In this document: positions 9,170-18,861 of the stretch, piece after piece | Layout of the letters: every line of letters starts with the position of its first letter | How positions within the stretch are numbered: position 1 is the first letter of the stretch | Assembly: GCA_025201865.1 (NCBI GenBank) | Contig: MU602797.1 | Coordinates: forward strand, 1-45,280 | Length of the DNA stretch: 45,280 bases | Source of the DNA: Ramicandelaber brevisporus | Lineage: Eukaryota > Kickxellomycota > Ramicandelaberales > Ramicandelaberaceae | Direction: 5' to 3' | Program-made: the position numbers and the translations under genes | The notes under the pieces: model-generated | What the model was told of the DNA's origin: nothing | What the model saw: the letters and a program-made list of their open reading frames with translations, nothing else | Databases searched by the model: none

Positions 9170-10717
9170 CTAACTGTATTTAAACTTGAGATGTGGGCAG
9201 CGCTGGTGAATCTTTTGAAGGAGAACAACATCAGCATCACATACACCTTTAAGGGTTGGCATTGCAGCCACCCATTCGACAAGTACCTGTAAACATTCTT
9301 CATTAAGAAAACCATCAGGGAACATCAGGCGGACTGACCAGTGTGAACGGCGCTGAATGGGGTTCTTGTGAATGCGCTTGAGTAGCTTCAATGCCGACTT
9401 GGGATCGATCAGCACTATATTCTCGAACAACACTTCCCTAAGTTTTGGAAGCGATAGCATCCAGACCAGCACAGAAGGCGATATGCTACATCCATCAATA
9501 TCTACCTTATCCAGGCATTTGCCTACAATATTGTCAGACACTGTCTGCGGGTTGTAATCTAAGCGGAGAGTTGCTGGGCCGGCTATTTCAATACATTGCA
9601 GTTTTGGAAGCAGATGCAGCAACCAATCCATGTTCATCGTAGCTTCAACGATATGCTTGACATTTCGCTGAAATATCGGGAAATTATGTGTGTGCACCAG
9701 ATTTAAATGCGTGATATGCGGATTCGCTCGGAAGATGCGCTTCAAGCCAGCCTGGTCAATCAGTGCACCCAGTGTTATCTGGTTTAAAAGCGGCCAATGC
9801 CTCGCGCAGATGGCCAAACATGCAGTTTTGAAGTCCTCGACGGAATGTCGACAGGCTTCTGCTTCATAGATGTGGAGCCTTTTGAGCCTGGTAAATCTCT
9901 CCGGTGTTATGCAACTTGGATCAAACACATCTTTTCGATGGCAGCAAAGAGAGAGAGTCAGAGTTACAGCCATTGGAAACACCACTGACTTGTCATTGAA
10001 GTACCGGGCATTCACCTGAGATGCGCAGATACCGATGTTGTTTCCAGTGGATGGCACAAGGCCGAGTAGATATGGTGCCAAAGCATGACACTGACGCACT
10101 GGTACTGGAGAGATGTCCAGAATTGGGTAGTCGTTCACACCAAGTTTCGGAATGTTTAGCGGCGCCAGTTTCTTGCAGAACCGCATGCCAGTATCCCACG
10201 GAGACGATACACTGTTATCCCCGACCACCAAACACACCTCGATTAATTTGCGCTTGGTTGGATCCCGATGGCGCGCCAGAATGATACTCGCCAATCCATC
10301 GGCTGTATACGGTGCCTCATCAACTTCAAAGTATGCGGTGAGACGATGCAAGTTGACCAATGAGCGAATGCCCACAAAAATGCGGCGTCTGAACTCAGTA
10401 CCGAGCTTGTTGTTAATGGTGAAGCAGAATCTAACAACATGTGGTAATTTCAGATGCCAGTTTAGTGGGAACAAGAGAAAGGCGTCATGGTACTTGCGTA
10501 TAGTGACAAGGCGAACAAGATGCCCGTAATGGGCCAGAGCAGCAGAGCGAGTGATAGGGTCCAGTACGAATGTTATGGCATCAAGAGTACGCCAAACAGC
10601 ATGAGCGAACAAATAATGAAACTGGCTGGAGACGGTGAGCAACGGAAGCGCCTCATAGTACTCGAAGAAGTCGGTCAAGTAGAGCAGTATGTCGCGCGGC
10701 AGATCGAGCAGCCTCAT
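9170..10717 (-). CDS. F-box-like leucine-rich protein, type B (left allele or paralogue)
   Basis: The product is 515 aa from ATG 10717; the frame upstream opens only with GTG, and the right-arm gene starts at the same point. The F-box occupies the extreme N-terminus (L-L-D-L-P-R-D-I-L-L-Y-L, residues 3-14). It is followed by a long leucine-rich region with conserved blocks shared with the copy at 27748-29295 (for example N-N-K-L-G, F-R-R-R-I-F-V-G-I-R-S-L, H-I-V-E-A-T-M-N). Overall identity to that copy is about 72%, with clustered differences near residues 45-52, 71-80 and 335-355. It probably acts as an SCF adaptor with unknown target. Its upstream region is part of the repeated cassette described at 25463 and 26599. 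Confidence 0.8.
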   Translation of the reverse strand: MRLLDLPRDILLYLTDFFEYYEALPLLTVSSQFHYLFAHAVWRTLDAITFVLDPITRSAALAHYGHLVRLVTIRKYHDAFLLFPLNWHLKLPHVVRFCFTINNKLGTEFRRRIFVGIRSLVNLHRLTAYFEVDEAPYTADGLASIILARHRDPTKRKLIEVCLVVGDNSVSSPWDTGMRFCKKLAPLNIPKLGVNDYPILDISPVPVRQCHALAPYLLGLVPSTGNNIGICASQVNARYFNDKSVVFPMAVTLTLSLCCHRKDVFDPSCITPERFTRLKRLHIYEAEACRHSVEDFKTACLAICARHWPLLNQITLGALIDQAGLKRIFRANPHITHLNLVHTHNFPIFQRNVKHIVEATMNMDWLLHLLPKLQCIEIAGPATLRLDYNPQTVSDNIVGKCLDKVDIDGCSISPSVLVWMLSLPKLREVLFENIVLIDPKSALKLLKRIHKNPIQRRSHWSVRLMFPDGFLNEECLQVLVEWVAAMPTLKGVCDADVVLLQKIHQRCPHLKFKYS

Positions 10718-11131
10718 CGTTGCGGTTTGTTTCAGATTAGTTTGCTTGGGAGAGAGAAATGAAGTGATGTTGGTAGTCACAGCCACTCGAGCCGAGAGAA
10801 ATCAATCAAGGAGTGCAGCATGTAAGCTTCAGAACATGTCTTCACTGTTGGCAGCTTGATTCATTGCACTTTACACAGCAATGCTCATCGGCATCCTGCA
10901 GCAACCATCTTGGCGACAGCGACAGCAGCAGTGATGCCATTCTTGAGCACACTGTTTCAAATCTGTTTAAAGCAACGGGTCTGTTCAACCAGAATCGGAT
11001 CCGCACGATGGCTTGCCAAGAGCACACAGCTGCCCAGTCAGTGGCAACGCCGGATGTGCAGCGATCACGGGACGAGGCACCAGATGTGGCGCACTTTAGC
11101 TGCTATTCTTGTATTTTGTAGCATTCCAAAT
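10718..11131 (-). promoter_or_regulatory. Upstream region of F-box B, member of a repeated cassette
   Basis: No gene is seen here. The sequence matches the reverse complement of 26060-26506 closely, including the ACACAAGAATAGCAGCTAAAG variant that also marks the cassette copy at 25463-26506 and is absent from the other two copies. It is therefore closer to that copy than to the one directly in front of the right-arm F-box B gene. It ends in the gap. Confidence 0.65.
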
Positions 11132-12077
11132 NNNNNNNNNNNNNNNNNNNNNNNNNNNNNNNNNNNNNNNNNNNNNNNNNNNNNNNNNNNNNNNNNNNNN
11201 NNNNNNNNNNNNNNNNNNNNNNNNNNNNNNNNNNNNNNNNNNNNNNNNNNNNNNNNNNNNNNNNNNNNNNNNNNNNNNNNNNNNNNNNNNNNNNNNNNNN
11301 NNNNNNNNNNNNNNNNNNNNNNNNNNNNNNNNNNNNNNNNNNNNNNNNNNNNNNNNNNNNNNNNNNNNNNNNNNNNNNNNNNNNNNNNNNNNNNNNNNNN
11401 NNNNNNNNNNNNNNNNNNNNNNNNNNNNNNNNNNNNNNNNNNNNNNNNNNNNNNNNNNNNNNNNNNNNNNNNNNNNNNNNNNNNNNNNNNNNNNNNNNNN
11501 NNNNNNNNNNNNNNNNNNNNNNNNNNNNNNNNNNNNNNNNNNNNNNNNNNNNNNNNNNNNNNNNNNNNNNNNNNNNNNNNNNNNNNNNNNNNNNNNNNNN
11601 NNNNNNNNNNNNNNNNNNNNNNNNNNNNNNNNNNNNNNNNNNNNNNNNNNNNNNNNNNNNNNNNNNNNNNNNNNNNNNNNNNNNNNNNNNNNNNNNNNNN
11701 NNNNNNNNNNNNNNNNNNNNNNNNNNNNNNNNNNNNNNNNNNNNNNNNNNNNNNNNNNNNNNNNNNNNNNNNNNNNNNNNNNNNNNNNNNNNNNNNNNNN
11801 NNNNNNNNNNNNNNNNNNNNNNNNNNNNNNNNNNNNNNNNNNNNNNNNNNNNNNNNNNNNNNNNNNNNNNNNNNNNNNNNNNNNNNNNNNNNNNNNNNNN
11901 NNNNNNNNNNNNNNNNNNNNNNNNNNNNNNNNNNNNNNNNNNNNNNNNNNNNNNNNNNNNNNNNNNNNNNNNNNNNNNNNNNNNNNNNNNNNNNNNNNNN
12001 NNNNNNNNNNNNNNNNNNNNNNNNNNNNNNNNNNNNNNNNNNNNNNNNNNNNNNNNNNNNNNNNNNNNNNNNNNNNN
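11132..12077. other. Assembly gap of 946 N
   Basis: This run of unknown bases separates the left arm from the central region. The sequence before the gap (ending GCATTCCAAAT) occurs in every copy of the F-box B upstream cassette, so the contig broke in repeated DNA. The gap probably hides more cassette sequence, possibly another copy of the 8-Cys secreted gene. Open reading frames drawn through it are meaningless. Confidence 0.99.
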
Positions 12078-12192
12078 CTTTTGCCTTCATCTCTCTGCTG
12101 TTTCTGCCACTCTTGTTTCCGTTCCGTCACTCCTTATCCTTTTGCAATCACGAACTTTTATTATTGTTGTTATTGCTGCTGTTGTAGTTGCT

Positions 12193-14094
12193 ATGCTCGG
12201 TAGACTCTTTGGCTTCGTGTCGCCAAGTCGCGCCAGAGCATCTCCCAGCTCTCTTCGGCAGCAACAATCTCGAAGCGACTATCACGGCGTCCACACTGAC
12301 TTTGAAGATGATGACGCCGTCTCAACGTCCTCAGGCAGCGACTCTGCCGCCAACAACTCGTCTGGCCCGCTCTCCACCGGCACGAACGCCAATGCCGCAC
12401 AGTTAGCCGATCGTACATTCTCTCAAGCCGTTATTGGCTACCTTGCATTGGTGATTTGCATCATTGTTTATTGTTTACAGACGATTCTGGCCAGATATTT
12501 GCAAGGCGCCGCGCAGTACCAAAAGCCATACATGCTGCTGTGGCTAGCGCATGGTGGATATTTCATCATGTTTCCGCTGCATATCGGATTCTTGGCTGTG
12601 GCTAGCTTGATCAAGGGACGATTCAGAAGAAGCAGCAGAGCGAGACAGGTACCAAGAAGAGGATTCTCAGTTAAGCGAATCTGGAACAAAGTGATGTACT
12701 GCGCAGCATTGTTGATGTTGCAGCGTGGAAAGACCAGTGTGGGCGGCGTTGGAATCATGGAGGCACTGGGTGCGCCGGATCTGAGCGCGCTGGCTGTGCG
12801 TCGGACATCATTGTTGTCGCCGACTGCTAATGGTGGCGAGCCAACCGAGGAAAATCAGCAGCTACGTCGAAGCGATTTGAGCGAGGTTGATTTGGATGAT
12901 AATGACGAGTCGAACCGGCCACTTGCTCCGCAGTCTCGTAATCAGCCAAGCTCGACTACCGGTAATGTTGTTGGTAACGCAGTCAGTGATCCATTGCGAA
13001 TCGAGATTGAAGCGACATCGCGCAGTCCAAGCACGCCACATCGCTCGCTCAGCAACTCCAGCTCAACTAGCAACAGCAGCAGTAGTAACAAATCAGGAAA
13101 AGGAAAGCAGAGTCGACTCGAGCGTGCACTCCTTGCTAATGATCACCACAACCAGCGAAGTCCCAGCATTACTGGCGCAGCGACAATGGGCATCCATTCA
13201 AACGAAATTCCAATTATTCCCAAGTCGCTGCACAAGCACTTGTTGATGTTCCTGCTTGTGATTTGTACAGCACTGTCATGCTTGCTTAACTTTGCAACCT
13301 ATTTGTGGTACAAGGCATCTGCAATGACAACAATGGCGAAAGTAACTGCACTTTACAATTGTGCTTGTTTCTTTGCGTACATTTTCTCGATCTGGCTATT
13401 AAAAGAGCGCATTCAAACGCTCAAAGTTGCTGCGGTTATTATTTCAATTGCTGGAGTTGTGTTAATGATGTTGATCAACACTGGAAGCTCAAATGATGGT
13501 AAAAATAATGACAAACCATCAGCTGCAGAGAACACTTTTGCTGAAGGAAATGACAAACACACTGAGCTGGTTGGTGACATTTTCAGTGTAGTCTGTTCAG
13601 TGTTGATTGGTTTGTACCAAGTTGTCTACAAGCGGTTTATCCTGCCGCATCCTCAGCCTGAGCTGCATGGATCACCACGCACAATTCCGCTGGCGTTTGT
13701 CAATTTACTCACGACGCTTGTTGGCGTGGCTACAATATTCGTTTGCTGGATTCCACTTCCCATTCTGCATTGGACCGGTGTGGAAACCATCGAACTGCCA
13801 ACTCTGTCTGCTGCTCGATTGATTGCACTCAACTCTGTCCTGGGTGTAGCCTACAATGCATCGTACATGATTATGGTGGCTGTTACATCACCTGTGTTTG
13901 CATCCATTGGAATCATGGTCACTTCGCCGACTATGGCTATATTGGACGTGATTATCACCGGAAAGATGATGGCTTGGAACCAGGCAGTTGGTGCAGTATT
14001 GACATTGTTTGCATTTGGGCTGTTGACGTATGCTCAAATCAGATCAGCCAAGCAGGCAGCCCCAGGCGCATTCCAACAAGCTCATCCTCACTAA
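12193..14094 (+). CDS. EamA/DMT-superfamily membrane transporter (SLC35F5/THI74-like)
   Basis: The product is 633 aa from ATG 12193; the frame extends further upstream only from a TTG. It has about ten hydrophobic segments in two sets. The first pair lies near residues 80-145. A long Ser/Asn-rich cytosolic insert (about 160-335) follows, then a block of eight segments to the C-terminus. The segment K-A-S-A-M-T-T-M-A-K-V-T-A-L-Y-N followed by I-W-L-L-K-E-R matches the drug/metabolite transporter pattern seen in SLC35F5 and yeast vacuolar YML018C/THI74 proteins. The substrate is unknown. The gene converges on CHO2, with 343 bp between their stops holding a TTTAG repeat and A/T-rich sequence. 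Confidence 0.8.
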   Translation: MLGRLFGFVSPSRARASPSSLRQQQSRSDYHGVHTDFEDDDAVSTSSGSDSAANNSSGPLSTGTNANAAQLADRTFSQAVIGYLALVICIIVYCLQTILARYLQGAAQYQKPYMLLWLAHGGYFIMFPLHIGFLAVASLIKGRFRRSSRARQVPRRGFSVKRIWNKVMYCAALLMLQRGKTSVGGVGIMEALGAPDLSALAVRRTSLLSPTANGGEPTEENQQLRRSDLSEVDLDDNDESNRPLAPQSRNQPSSTTGNVVGNAVSDPLRIEIEATSRSPSTPHRSLSNSSSTSNSSSSNKSGKGKQSRLERALLANDHHNQRSPSITGAATMGIHSNEIPIIPKSLHKHLLMFLLVICTALSCLLNFATYLWYKASAMTTMAKVTALYNCACFFAYIFSIWLLKERIQTLKVAAVIISIAGVVLMMLINTGSSNDGKNNDKPSAAENTFAEGNDKHTELVGDIFSVVCSVLIGLYQVVYKRFILPHPQPELHGSPRTIPLAFVNLLTTLVGVATIFVCWIPLPILHWTGVETIELPTLSAARLIALNSVLGVAYNASYMIMVAVTSPVFASIGIMVTSPTMAILDVIITGKMMAWNQAVGAVLTLFAFGLLTYAQIRSAKQAAPGAFQQAHPH

Positions 14095-14201
14095 CTCTGC
14101 ATCTATGCTCATACTCATTAAACTCCTCCATTTCTTTCTTTCCTTCTTTTCTTTCCATCTTTATTTCTGTCCTTCTCTTTTTCGTTAACGTCATGCACTG
14201 T

Positions 14202-14230
14202 TTTAGTTTAGTTTAGTTTAGTTTAGTTTA
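14202..14230. repeat. (TTTAG)n microsatellite
   Basis: Five tandem TTTAG units plus a partial one in the 3' intergenic space between the convergent transporter and CHO2 genes. It resembles telomere-type repeats only superficially; the array is short and internal. Confidence 0.9.
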
Positions 14231-14437
14231 TGTTTAATTTTAATGGACTCTTTACTCTTTCCATTCACGTTAATTACTCAAACTGGATAATTAGAAGTAT
14301 TTTACTTTAAATCAAACATTGAAAAAAGCAAACAATATAAGAAGCAATCATTGGGAAGAGGGTATGCTATGGAAATGAAATAAATACTATAAAAAGGAAT
14401 GAAAAGAAGGAAAGAATGAAAAGAATGAAAGGAATAT

Positions 14438-17400
14438 TTAACTTTGAATATCATCAGGTGTAGCGACGCCAGATCCATTGGCAGATTCATCAGCTGTAAA
14501 AGTATCATAACTCATTACAGACTCAATTGAGTTAGATGCAACTTCTCCAGATGGAACACTGGCTGGCTGTGGCGATGTCGCTGCAGTTGAGAATGGAGCC
14601 AGGGCTTGCAAAGCATCAAACACACGGGCAGCAAGGCGGCGTGGAGTCACATCAATGGCAATGACTGTCCATGCCAACTCAACTCCAAACATCTGTTGGA
14701 TACCATAAACCATGCGGCGTGAGAACTTCTCGGAAATGCCAGTTGGGCCAAAGGCAGAGAAGCCATCATCTGCTCCGAGTGTCTGCGAGCGACGACTAAC
14801 GCCAGTAGGTACCAGAGCAGGATCCACCGAGCCAGATACTGTCGCTGCTGAGGTTGATGCTGATGCTGAATCTGCAGCTGTGGTAGTGGCAGGTACAGCT
14901 AATGAGGACGAGGAATCGGTGCCAGATGTAGAGGCAGCGGTGTCAACATCCTCAATATCAGCGAGTGCCACGCGGGTGTATGGCAGCAGCTTCTCCAGCA
15001 CTGCACTTGACGAATTAGTATCATTCGAGGACACGGCAGGAGCGACAATGTCGAATGGCTGCGAGATCGCAATGACGGCGTGACCTTCGTTAATATGCAT
15101 GCGAACCTCATAAGTGCCAACCTCCCATGGCAAAGTATCTCCAATCAATACTGCTTCGCCATAGACAATGTTGCGACGGCGACCTCCCGTGGCGGCAGAG
15201 TCATCATCTTCACTGCTGCTAATCTCATTCTGATTGGAATCAACTGGCTGACCAATGACACCATCAACGCGACTACGGCAGTGAATGGCTGGAGGTATGA
15301 TACCGTCAAATCCAACAGACTCTGCCTCAGCTTCGCTGGTTGGTGGCTGGACATAAACCCATCTGCCTTTAGAAGACACAATTGACACCATTGGAGAGGG
15401 ATTTGCAGTCATTTTATAGATTCCAATCCAGTCCCGTCTGGCGTGGTTCTGAGGAACGCACCATGCCAATGTAATCGGTGCACCGAGCTCAAACACCAAG
15501 GATGATGAGTTTGACACTGCGGATGCTGGTGAAGATGGAGAGATTGCAGCAATGGCCGGAGATGTTACGGCGTGACTGGATGAGGTTGCCAAAGAAGAAG
15601 AAGATGATGACGACACTGGAGGAACAATTTGAACACAGTACAGGTCAGGGTCTTGTAAGCCAGCAATCTCTTCATGCAGGAACATTTTGTGAGTAGATTC
15701 GCTGACTAGCTTGGCAGTTGACTTGATTAACTTACGCTGAGTCTCAGATACAATTTGACGAATCATGCGTGGACCAGATCGGATTACGGCAGCAGCTGAA
15801 GCTGATGGAGATGGCTTGTGTTCGGAATCATCAGCAATGCCCAGAGCATCATCGGCATCCAATGAAGTGCGAGCAGATTCAGACTGAGACTCTGAAATGA
15901 ATGGAATGGCACCACTTGTAAGACTGTTTGCGTCGATTACAGCAGCTGCGGCAACGTTATTGCGAGCTGCTGCTTGGCGTCTCCGGCGAGCTGATGTCGA
16001 AGAAGTGCCAGCGGAGCGATTGCGAGAAGCGCCAGATTTGACAACACTCGCAGCAGCAGCATGAACGCGATCCACCTCAGACTCACTCACAGTATCTGAC
16101 GGTGGAGATGAATGGCGAATGCCAGGCAGACTACGAAGCAGATTCTTTGTGCCATGTTTAACGGTCTTTGTAATGCCAGACTCACCTCTAATCTGATTTC
16201 CATATCGTAGCTTCATGTGAGGTGTTTCAACCAATTCCAAAAAGAGGAAGGATGCAAGCTGAAGCAGAATAGCCACGGCAAATGAATACGGAGACCATGA
16301 GATTACAGCCAGTGCCCAGAATGCAACCACTCCAAGAACCTTTTCGGGATTGTTCAGGTAACGATAGATGCCGGTGTATTCCAGCTTACCTGGATATTCA
16401 TCAATAAAGAAATCGCCATAGAACCATCCATAGTCGCCCAGCACTTCATACACTGACATTGCAGCCCACAGGTGCAACAGAATAAGCAATCCGCCAAATG
16501 TTACGCGAAGCGAGAACCATCCAAACAGACTGTGGTCAAGTCCAGTGATTGAGGCTGGTGCACGGAATGTCAGCAGTGCAACCAGCAGAGCAGATGCATA
16601 TGTCATGGCCAGAGCGAGATTGTAGAGACTCTTCCAGTTGTCAAAAGCATCGCGAGTAGACCAGCCATTTTTAATAAACACTCGAGTCCACTGCTTGCTC
16701 TTGCTTTGCTTGTGCAGAATCAAACCAATAACACCATATCTAACGCCAATCCACACCACTGCTTGCAACAATGCAAACACTTTAAAGGTAACACCAATAA
16801 CTGGATAGGCTCCACTAAACATGACAAACAGTACCAATGGTACTGCAAATGCATACACAAGCAGCAACAGAAGAGATAAATCAGTAAATCTGCAAATGTC
16901 AAAGTTCTTGAAGACAATCAAATCCCGGCGGAAATAGGTATTGTACACATCCAGCTGCTTGAACAATGAGCGGGTGACTGGCACGGCAGTTGGTCTATTG
17001 TACGTCTTATCAATATGTGGGTTTTCAACAATGTGTAGGAACACAAACTGCAAAGCATGGGCCAAGAGTGAGACATAGAAGACAGCATGCGAACCAGTAA
17101 TTAACGAGATTCCATAGTAACCAGCATAGCCAACAGAGTACATTGGATGAGGAGCCATTTCAAACACTCCATCAAAGGTCAACTCTTGATCAATCAAAAA
17201 GAAGAAGTCGCCCCAGTACCATGCATAGTCCTTAATGACTCGATGCGCATCCAGCTTGACCCATACGTTAAATAAGATTAATGAGAGTCCACCAAGATAG
17301 CGCAGGATTGACGATGCACCGGATGGAGACTCAAACAGTGAAAGCGCAAAGCAGATGTACGTGGTGAAGTCATTCATCAGAATCAAATCAACCAGCTGGC

Positions 17401-17998
17401 GGAACAAGATCCAGGCGTTGAATTCCAGTGGAACAGCATCAAAGTCGTAGTCAGGGTCCATCTTGCGAATCATTTCTGAGCGGATCAATGTCAATAACCA
17501 GCTATCCTTGCGCTTCTCAGTATCGCACAGTCCCAGTTTACGAACCCAGCGAACAATCAGTCTGTGCTTACTCTGGCGATCCAGTAGCCAACCCAATCCA
17601 GCATTGTAGCCAAGACGCCAGAATCCAAACATGAGTCCCAGCACAACAGACTTGAATGTTGTGGCTGGAGCCAGAAGCAGAATCAAGACGGGAACAGCCA
17701 TCACCGAAAGGGTAATCACATCAAACAGCGTCTTGGACTTGGTTGGCGACAGCAAAGAATGGAGCATGTCCATCGTCTGGGGAACCCGGAAGGTGCGTTC
17801 GCCATCTGGGCCAGCGGTCTTGCCATAAATGATACCAGTGTTCGTCAGCGCAAACAGGTCGTCGCTCAGAGTCTTGCTGGCTGTCTTGCTTGTTGGCTTG
17901 CTGCCAGCCTCTTGACGAGCGCTGGTGGCGGTGACGCTGGCAGATGAAGATGAGGCGACTGCAGAAGCTGCCGCTTGTTGGTCAGCTGATTCGGCCAT
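14438..17998 (-). CDS. CHO2: Phosphatidylethanolamine N-methyltransferase
   Basis: CHO2 catalyses the first SAM-dependent methylation of phosphatidylethanolamine toward phosphatidylcholine in the ER membrane. The 1186-aa protein has the fungal two-lobe layout: a membrane lobe with the methyltransferase signature (H-P-M-Y-S-V-G-Y-A-G-Y-Y-G, about residues 290-302), then V-E-N-P-H-I-D, and a second membrane lobe with Y-R-Y-L-N-N-P-E-K and V-E-T-P-H-M-K near 545-605. A soluble C-terminal beta-rich domain follows (about 780-1010), with the W-I-G-I-Y and G-T-Y-E-V-R motifs usual for fungal Cho2. It is longer than the yeast protein (about 870 aa) because of Ser/Ala-rich linkers near 640-780 and 1030-1090. 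ATG 17998 follows in-frame stops and opens a low-complexity leader. Confidence 0.95.
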   Translation of the reverse strand: MAESADQQAAASAVASSSSASVTATSARQEAGSKPTSKTASKTLSDDLFALTNTGIIYGKTAGPDGERTFRVPQTMDMLHSLLSPTKSKTLFDVITLSVMAVPVLILLLAPATTFKSVVLGLMFGFWRLGYNAGLGWLLDRQSKHRLIVRWVRKLGLCDTEKRKDSWLLTLIRSEMIRKMDPDYDFDAVPLEFNAWILFRQLVDLILMNDFTTYICFALSLFESPSGASSILRYLGGLSLILFNVWVKLDAHRVIKDYAWYWGDFFFLIDQELTFDGVFEMAPHPMYSVGYAGYYGISLITGSHAVFYVSLLAHALQFVFLHIVENPHIDKTYNRPTAVPVTRSLFKQLDVYNTYFRRDLIVFKNFDICRFTDLSLLLLLVYAFAVPLVLFVMFSGAYPVIGVTFKVFALLQAVVWIGVRYGVIGLILHKQSKSKQWTRVFIKNGWSTRDAFDNWKSLYNLALAMTYASALLVALLTFRAPASITGLDHSLFGWFSLRVTFGGLLILLHLWAAMSVYEVLGDYGWFYGDFFIDEYPGKLEYTGIYRYLNNPEKVLGVVAFWALAVISWSPYSFAVAILLQLASFLFLELVETPHMKLRYGNQIRGESGITKTVKHGTKNLLRSLPGIRHSSPPSDTVSESEVDRVHAAAASVVKSGASRNRSAGTSSTSARRRRQAAARNNVAAAAVIDANSLTSGAIPFISESQSESARTSLDADDALGIADDSEHKPSPSASAAAVIRSGPRMIRQIVSETQRKLIKSTAKLVSESTHKMFLHEEIAGLQDPDLYCVQIVPPVSSSSSSSLATSSSHAVTSPAIAAISPSSPASAVSNSSSLVFELGAPITLAWCVPQNHARRDWIGIYKMTANPSPMVSIVSSKGRWVYVQPPTSEAEAESVGFDGIIPPAIHCRSRVDGVIGQPVDSNQNEISSSEDDDSAATGGRRRNIVYGEAVLIGDTLPWEVGTYEVRMHINEGHAVIAISQPFDIVAPAVSSNDTNSSSAVLEKLLPYTRVALADIEDVDTAASTSGTDSSSSLAVPATTTAADSASASTSAATVSGSVDPALVPTGVSRRSQTLGADDGFSAFGPTGISEKFSRRMVYGIQQMFGVELAWTVIAIDVTPRRLAARVFDALQALAPFSTAATSPQPASVPSGEVASNSIESVMSYDTFTADESANGSGVATPDDIQS

Positions 17999-18861
17999 CT
18001 CGTCACTCAGAGTTTATTAAAGTTATACCAAGGAAGCTGGTTATTACTCGTGGACAAAGAAGACTGGCCAGTCAGTTGAGCTTGCGTGCTTGTGCTTGTG
18101 CTTGTGCGTCTGCGTGTGAGAGTGAGAGCGAGAGTGAGTGTGTGTCTGCCTGTGCTTGTTCTGGTTCTGGTTCTGCTGCTTGTGCTTGTTCTTTGTAAGT
18201 GCTTTGAGGGCGGTAAAGGATGTGTGTGTGTGGCGCGGCTTTTGTGGAGAGAGGTAGTGGGCCTGGAGAGAGCAGAGTTGTTGAAAATTGTATGGACTCG
18301 CCTTCTGAATGTGTCTACTTCTACTGCTGCTGGTTGCTGCTGGTTGCTGGCTGCCCCTTTCCACTTATGCTGTCTTCTCTCTCTCTCTCTATATCTCTCT
18401 TGCTGAAGATAAAATGGAGTCAAGATGATATCGCTTGAGGCAAAAAACCACCTGATTGTTGATGTTTGCCTTTTACAGCTGCTCTCTCGTGGATGTGCGT
18501 GTACGTGGCAGCTTTCGGAAGCGGGACTGCGCACTAAAAGGAAAAATATCTGGCCACAGTGACAATTCTTTGTATGCGTGTGTGTGTATGTGTGCGTGTG
18601 AATATTCGTGTGAAGGTTCAGGGTGAGCAGATATCTTGTGGTTGTGCTAGTGCGTATGAGTGTGCGAGTCTATGTACAAGCTGGCCATGTCAACGGAAGC
18701 GGCACAAAGCTACCATGTCCGGCTCGCACGTCTTCTATCTATATTTCTAGTTGATCTCACATTGCGCGACTTTATCCTTTAACGATTGGTTGAATTTTTT
18801 TCCTCTCTCGTTTACAAATCAAGGTGCTTAGAAATGAGATCTGAATTCCTCCAGTTAATTC
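17999..18861. promoter_or_regulatory. Intergenic region upstream of CHO2
   Basis: This stretch of 863 bp lies between the CHO2 start and the stop of the Myb/U-box gene, both on -. It is rich in simple sequence: GTGCTT-type hexamers around 18085-18200, GAGAGCGAGAGTGAG runs, (CT)n near 18375-18400 and TGTG-rich sequence near 18570-18610. It should hold the CHO2 promoter and the 3' end of its neighbour. I see no gene and no confident regulatory motif. Confidence 0.5.

Larger units (their letters stand above)
1..11131. repeat. Left arm of large inverted repeat
   Basis: Reverse complement matches about 26060-38468. Paired coordinates add up to about 38469 at the outer end, 38472 in the Kar9-like gene, 38475 in NUG1 and 38465 in F-box B, so the alignment is nearly colinear with few indels. 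The RING-part, Kar9-like and NUG1 proteins are the same in both arms apart from one extra Asp codon in the left RING gene. Similarity falls to about 96-97% protein identity in F-box A and about 72% in F-box B. The arm lacks about 1.15 kb (26602-27747) that the right arm carries as a tandem cassette. It begins at the window edge and ends at a run of N, so its true limits are unknown. Confidence 0.9.

Noticed and set aside
11065-12203. Long reading frames across 11065-12203 on both strands
   Set aside because: They consist almost entirely of unknown bases from the 946-N gap.
14202-14230. Telomere-like array
   Set aside because: Only five TTTAG units, internal, and not a standard telomere repeat.
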